DNA from: Jacaranda mimosifolia
Taxonomy: Eukaryota; Streptophyta; Magnoliopsida; Lamiales; Bignoniaceae
Length of the DNA stretch: 64,000 nt
NCBI GenBank assembly: GCA_018894105.1
Contig: CM032117.1
Coordinates: 399,501 to 463,500, forward strand
Reading direction: 5' to 3'
Of this stretch, positions 59,567-64,000 are shown piece after piece. Position numbers and translations under genes: made by a program. The notes beneath the pieces were generated by a model, which ran no database searches, was not told where the DNA came from, and was given only the letters and a program-made list of their open reading frames with translations. Numbering within the stretch: position 1 is the stretch's first letter; each line of letters opens with the position of its first letter.

Positions 59567-62310
59567 GACTGTTAGGAGAAAAAGGAGGGAGCTAAGAACA
59601 AAATGGAGCAGAACCAGTACTAAATTAAGACACAGGATAATACAAATAACCAATACTAAATTACTAGATTTATACTGTCTCGTGCTAGCTATAAAATCAT
59701 CACTGTTTTTTATACGTTTAATTTGTATAATTTATAATATATCCTAAATAATAAAGTACGTAAGACCGCAGACACTAGCAAATAGAATCAATCAAATAAA
59801 CAAAAAGTGTGTATTAGGCCAACCTTAATGTCTTCAAAACTGTGTCCTCTTTTGATACCGTCCTGATCATGAGGAAATATCAATGTCTGCCCTCCTCGGC
59901 CATGACAACATTGGAAGACCAGAAGGCGAATGCATTGGGACATTGACTGTGACATACGATACTACTCCACACACACATAAATATATATATATATAGAGAG
60001 AGAGAGAGAGGCTCATTAGACCTTGATTTATATACGCCAGTTGAACACTGCTGGTCATGTCTGGGGGCAATTACTCAGAGTACGTAACCCATATAATAAA
60101 TTCTTTTTCTTTCTCTTTAATTCAATCACCATTCTCACTGATTTTTCCAGTTGGATGATGATTTCTTTAATTAAACATACAGTCTATATATATATATATA
60201 TATAGATGTGTGTGTGTGTGTGTGTGTGAATATATATATTTTTTTTCTGTTAACACTTGCAATCAAAGTAAATTTTGCGTCCGTTTTGTGATCTGTTACA
60301 TTGCTAAATATAGTTTGAGATATACCAAAAATATTAGCTATAGAAAATCAAATCACAGCTAGCAGAATATATGGAAATATATAAGTGCATGCTCCAATAT
60401 ATAGGTGAATATCGGAGATATATATGATCAAAGCACATCTTTCATCTTAAATGTATATTGTACATAGATGTTGCAGTCAGAAATTTGAGTCTTGATGCTA
60501 AAAGGTTTTATTTGAATTAAAGGCCTCTCATTTTCAGTTTAGTTCCTCTATGATATATATTTCATTTTTTATTCTAATTTCATTTATATCTACTAAGTGT
60601 ATTTGATTCACAATCAATTATTTTAAAAATAAAAATAAAAAATATTCAATTAATTAACGCACTCGAAATTGTACTGATTACTTCCTTCATTACAGCCATG
60701 AAACTTTTGGAGTTTAGTCATCCAAACTTATAATTAAGTACTATATATAATATATGAGAGAGTATATATGACTATATATATTGAAGGACTTGGAATTTTC
60801 TGTTCCATTTGGGGATATATATATAATTTGGTCACTGTATTTAATTTGAAAGATCCATAAAGTGTAGCTAGTTAATTCGATGCATCTTCTCTTCTTCTTC
60901 TGCTCTTTTTTTTTTGGGGGGGGGGGGGGGGGGCGGGGTGTACTAGCTAGCTAGCATGCTCTTATGCCAGATATATAAAGTATAAGTTAGGAAAAGCACT
61001 TAATCAATTAATTAAAGGAAATTAAATGGCACGGCCGTACCGACTTAATTGAGTTTTTTAATCGGATGCAACATTATTTAGCATGTAATTTGCACAATAA
61101 TATAACTTGTTACTGGTCCCCTCGCGCGAGGGACTTTGGTTGGTTATCTTTAATTACCAAATAAAATTTATCACTTGGAAAATGACATGGGTTGACAAAT
61201 TAACATTCTAGCACATGCACTTCCACTTTGGATCTACATTTAATTCCAGGATCATAACAAAGTTCTATACGGGTTTAATTTCTTGGAATTAATTAAAAGA
61301 ATATTCTATAACGAAGGTAATTGTACTCTTTCCCTTTCTCACAATTTCTTCATTTATTTAAGTCAATGCTACATGTAGGAAATAATAATATATATATATA
61401 TACACGCGCAAATTAAGGCTTAAAATTGCTGAAGATCATTTGATAGTGAACCTTGATGAAAAAATTGTTATATATATAACTAAAGTAATCAATATGTTTT
61501 CATGACTTTAATAATAGTGTTTTGTGTTTTAAGAGTGATGATGAGTCGAGTCGATTTGCGAATTTGGTAAGTTAACTGGATTGAAGTTTGAGCTTGAGTT
61601 GAGTAAAGTTAAACTTATTTATGAACTGGGATTTGAGTTTAATTGTTTATATATGTATAAGTATTTAACTTTATTTTAAAAGCACTTGCGTACATTAAAG
61701 ATCATAATTAAGCATCATGTTCAAATGATTTTTACAATTTACGTTTTTGAGTTACATATAATACAAAAAGTAGTAATATATATATATATAGCATGAAATT
61801 ATGTACATTCCCTTTGAGATAATGTATGTTTCTACAATTTTCTGCAATTAATGCATGTTTTGAAACTCCCTCTTATGTTTTATAAATTAATATCAGTATA
61901 ATTAGACCGATGTATAAGTATTATTTGTCTTATCTTGTCTATTTTATGTTCATTCTTTTTTATCTCCTTGTTATAAATTGTAATATACAAATGTTAATTA
62001 CAGCCTTCTTTTTCGAAAGGGTCAATTTAAGCATATCGACAATTCTTGAATCGTTTAAACATCTTTGGGAATCACTAATAAACATTTCTTTTTTTATTTT
62101 TCTTTTTTTAATTTTTTGGATTGAAGTGGCATCTTGAGTACTATATTTGGTACTCAAAGAAAGAGGTATATATTATTGTACCAATTGAGAATAAATTGAT
62201 TAATGCTGGCAGATATACAGTACATGACCGGAAGTAGGTCCAAACAGTGACAAAGTGCATGCATTTGACACAATTCAAATCTTTTACAATGCCACGTGTA
62301 ACATTATTCT
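59567..62310. other. AT-rich intergenic DNA upstream of the MATE gene
   Basis: No gene is seen. It contains dinucleotide runs at 59981-60010 ((AT)n(AG)n) and 60186-60230 ((AT)n(GT)n), a long G run at 60916-60933, and (AT)n near 61389-61403 and 61775-61789. Confidence 0.6.
60916..60938 (+). repeat. Homopolymer G run
   Basis: Eighteen consecutive G, then CGGGG, preceded by a T run. The length may be unreliable because such runs sequence poorly. Confidence 0.9.
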
Positions 62311-62588
62311 TGTTCGATTCCACATCAGTTAAATAAATGAATAATGGTCTTTATAAATAATTTTGGATAATCTTTACCTCTTGAGTTAGTTTTTGAGATG
62401 AATTATGATAAAAATCCATTCTTCAAAATGGTATCAAAACCACACATTTTCAGATGTTGGACTACCAAGTGTTATTGGGCCTCCTATTTCAGTAAATAAA
62501 TGAACAGTAGCCCTTATATATGATTTTGAACAATTCTCATATTTCAAGTTAACTTTTGGGGTAAGTTAAGCCCAATGTCGTTCTTCAA
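62311..62588 (+). mobile_element. Decayed TRIM retroelement
   Basis: Two diverged direct repeats (about 62311-62427 and 62470-62588) share CAGTTAAATAAATGAA/CAGTAAATAAATGAAC, TATAAATAATTTTGGA/TATATGATTTTGAACA and GAGTTAGTTTTTGAG/AAGTTAACTTTTGGGG. They match the minus strand of the TRIM at 26276-26621. A primer-binding site TGGTATCAAAACC follows the first repeat (62429-62441), a mutated form of the tRNA-Met complement TGGTATCAGAGCC. It is older than the 26.3-kb copy and in the opposite orientation. Confidence 0.8.
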
Positions 62589-64000
62589 ATATATATATAT
62601 ATATATATTTTTTCTTCCGCAATTAAAGTTGATACGTGATGATGTAATTGATGTGCATAGAAAATATTTATATTTTTTCCATCTTATAATTTTCTCTCTT
62701 TTCTTATTATAACTCCACTTGCATTACAAATGATTTGAAGTGCATTTGATATTGGTATGCATATAATTATTTCTGGAGTTTGGTTCTACCACAGTAATAA
62801 GAAGGGGATATTATCCACCAACCTCGAGAACTGGTCGAACTTTATCTTTTCTGCTCTGTGCTTTAGCAATTCTAAAATGACAGCAAATAATTCTTATGTG
62901 CCTAAAATATATAAAAAGAACAACGGCAATGGCAATGGATGTTGCTACTTCCTTTGAACCTTGCGTGCGTGCGTGCTTGACTCTTTGATGAGCATACTAC
63001 GCCCCAAAAGAGGAAGAATGTTCTAGTCAAAAAACAAAAGGAAGGATATATAAGAATGTTCTTTGTATTGATATTACATGCCAAAATTCAAGTTTTTTTA
63101 AATCAATTTAAAGTCGATTCGACTTAACTCAAACTATAATTTGAATTACAAATTATTGATCTAAAATGCATCCAAAAATTAGTACCGATCAAGATTGGGG
63201 CGGATTGTCGGACCTTGATCTCAAGATCTGACTTTTCTAAGAGACCACCAGCTCTGCATAGACTCGCATCGATCTTGTTTATTAGTTGATCGAGTTTGAA
63301 TAAATAATGAAATTAAAAGTAAAGACCATTATTAACTTATATAATAATAACTTATTTTATTGATAGGCTAGACTCCTCAAAATTTCTTACATAACAAATT
63401 AGGTGGACAACAATTTCAATAAAGTTGAAAACATTTTATAATTCATAACATTTGCATCTAGTCAAGCTCCTTTTTACATAAAGGCAGCTTGTCCCAAAGT
63501 TAAATCATCTCTAGACTAAAAACACTATTAATGCTTCAGCTGGTACTCATTAGTTCGCAAAAATCGCACAATATCTGAAACCGTACATACCCTTTTCTTA
63601 ATGTACATCAATTCCAAAAATCGATCCCCGGTAATGGCAATAATAGAAGAACATTTTGCTACCATTTTGCTTGTCAAAGGTTCCTCCTCCTTTTTGTACA
63701 TAAAGCTTGTCTTAAAGTTAATTAATTAATTAATTATGGATTAATAAAACCCACTTTATTAAAAGGCTTTCGCGCATCAATATGGTCCTGTCCTTGGATG
63801 ACATTTCTTCAAGTTTCATGAATAATTGTACACAAAAGAGAAAACAAACAAATAGAATATATAACAACTGCAACTGGTGCCATCATTGAGGCTCAGCATG
63901 AAAAAGAGAATTTCTATTTTATTTTATTTTAATCTTTTTTTAAAAATTGAAAAAAAAACATAGACTAATAATTGATGCATAATCGTAATAATTTAATCTA
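62589..64000. other. Intergenic DNA to the right edge
   Basis: No gene or bounded mobile element is recognised. It includes an (AT)n run near 62590-62608 and a short GCGT repeat at 62963-62976. Frames of 60-66 codons lack any family features. Confidence 0.55.

Noticed and set aside
1..64000. CRISPR arrays, operons or other prokaryotic systems
   Set aside because: Spliced plant genes and plant transposons throughout; no direct-repeat/spacer array is seen.

Overview
The window is eukaryotic nuclear DNA from a flowering plant, almost certainly a eudicot. It is AT-rich and sparse in genes. Genes have short exons with GT-AG introns, the gene families are plant-specific, and the intergenic DNA is full of small non-autonomous transposons and microsatellites. 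The species cannot be named from the sequence.

Layout. (1) 1-10.9 kb: gene-poor. A pyrimidine-rich promoter/5'UTR-like stretch points off the left edge. Tourist-like MITEs, a 1.1-kb hAT-type element and a tandem pair of related MITEs follow, with one weak, unidentified minus-strand coding candidate around 7.1-7.6 kb. (2) 10.9-32.4 kb: a tandem array of type-1 non-specific lipid-transfer protein (nsLTP) genes, all on the minus strand. There are five intact copies and one copy with two frameshifts. Four of the intact copies share a small 3' intron, a TATA box about 100-120 nt before the ATG and a similar upstream motif. Between them lie hAT-type elements, Tourist-like MITEs, a complete TRIM retroelement and an LTR-like block. 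(3) 32.9 kb: a solitary 5S rRNA copy with an A-tail and a candidate target-site duplication, which suggests retroposition. (4) 38.0-39.0 kb: a three-exon alpha-expansin gene on the plus strand. (5) 40.3-46.1 kb: a seven-exon MACPF-domain gene (minus). (6) 47.6-51.5 kb: a six-exon Raf-like/tyrosine-kinase-like protein kinase gene (minus). (7) 55.8-59.6 kb: a two-exon MATE/DTX transporter gene (minus) with a 2.1-kb intron. (8) 59.6-64.0 kb: AT-rich intergenic DNA with a decayed TRIM.

Functional picture. LTPs and expansin act in the cell wall or apoplast. The MACPF protein family is linked to control of cell death and immunity, the kinase is cytosolic signalling, and the MATE is a membrane exporter. 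Only the LTP array is an obvious gene cluster; the other genes are ordinary neighbours. Exon models were assembled by hand from open frames and splice sites, and exon phases were checked for consistency. I saw no convincing novel biological system. The most unusual items are the retroposed-looking 5S copy, a predicted non-GT (GC-AG) intron in the MACPF gene, the shared LTP promoter motif with a promoter tandem repeat at one copy, and several transposons resolved to their target-site duplications.
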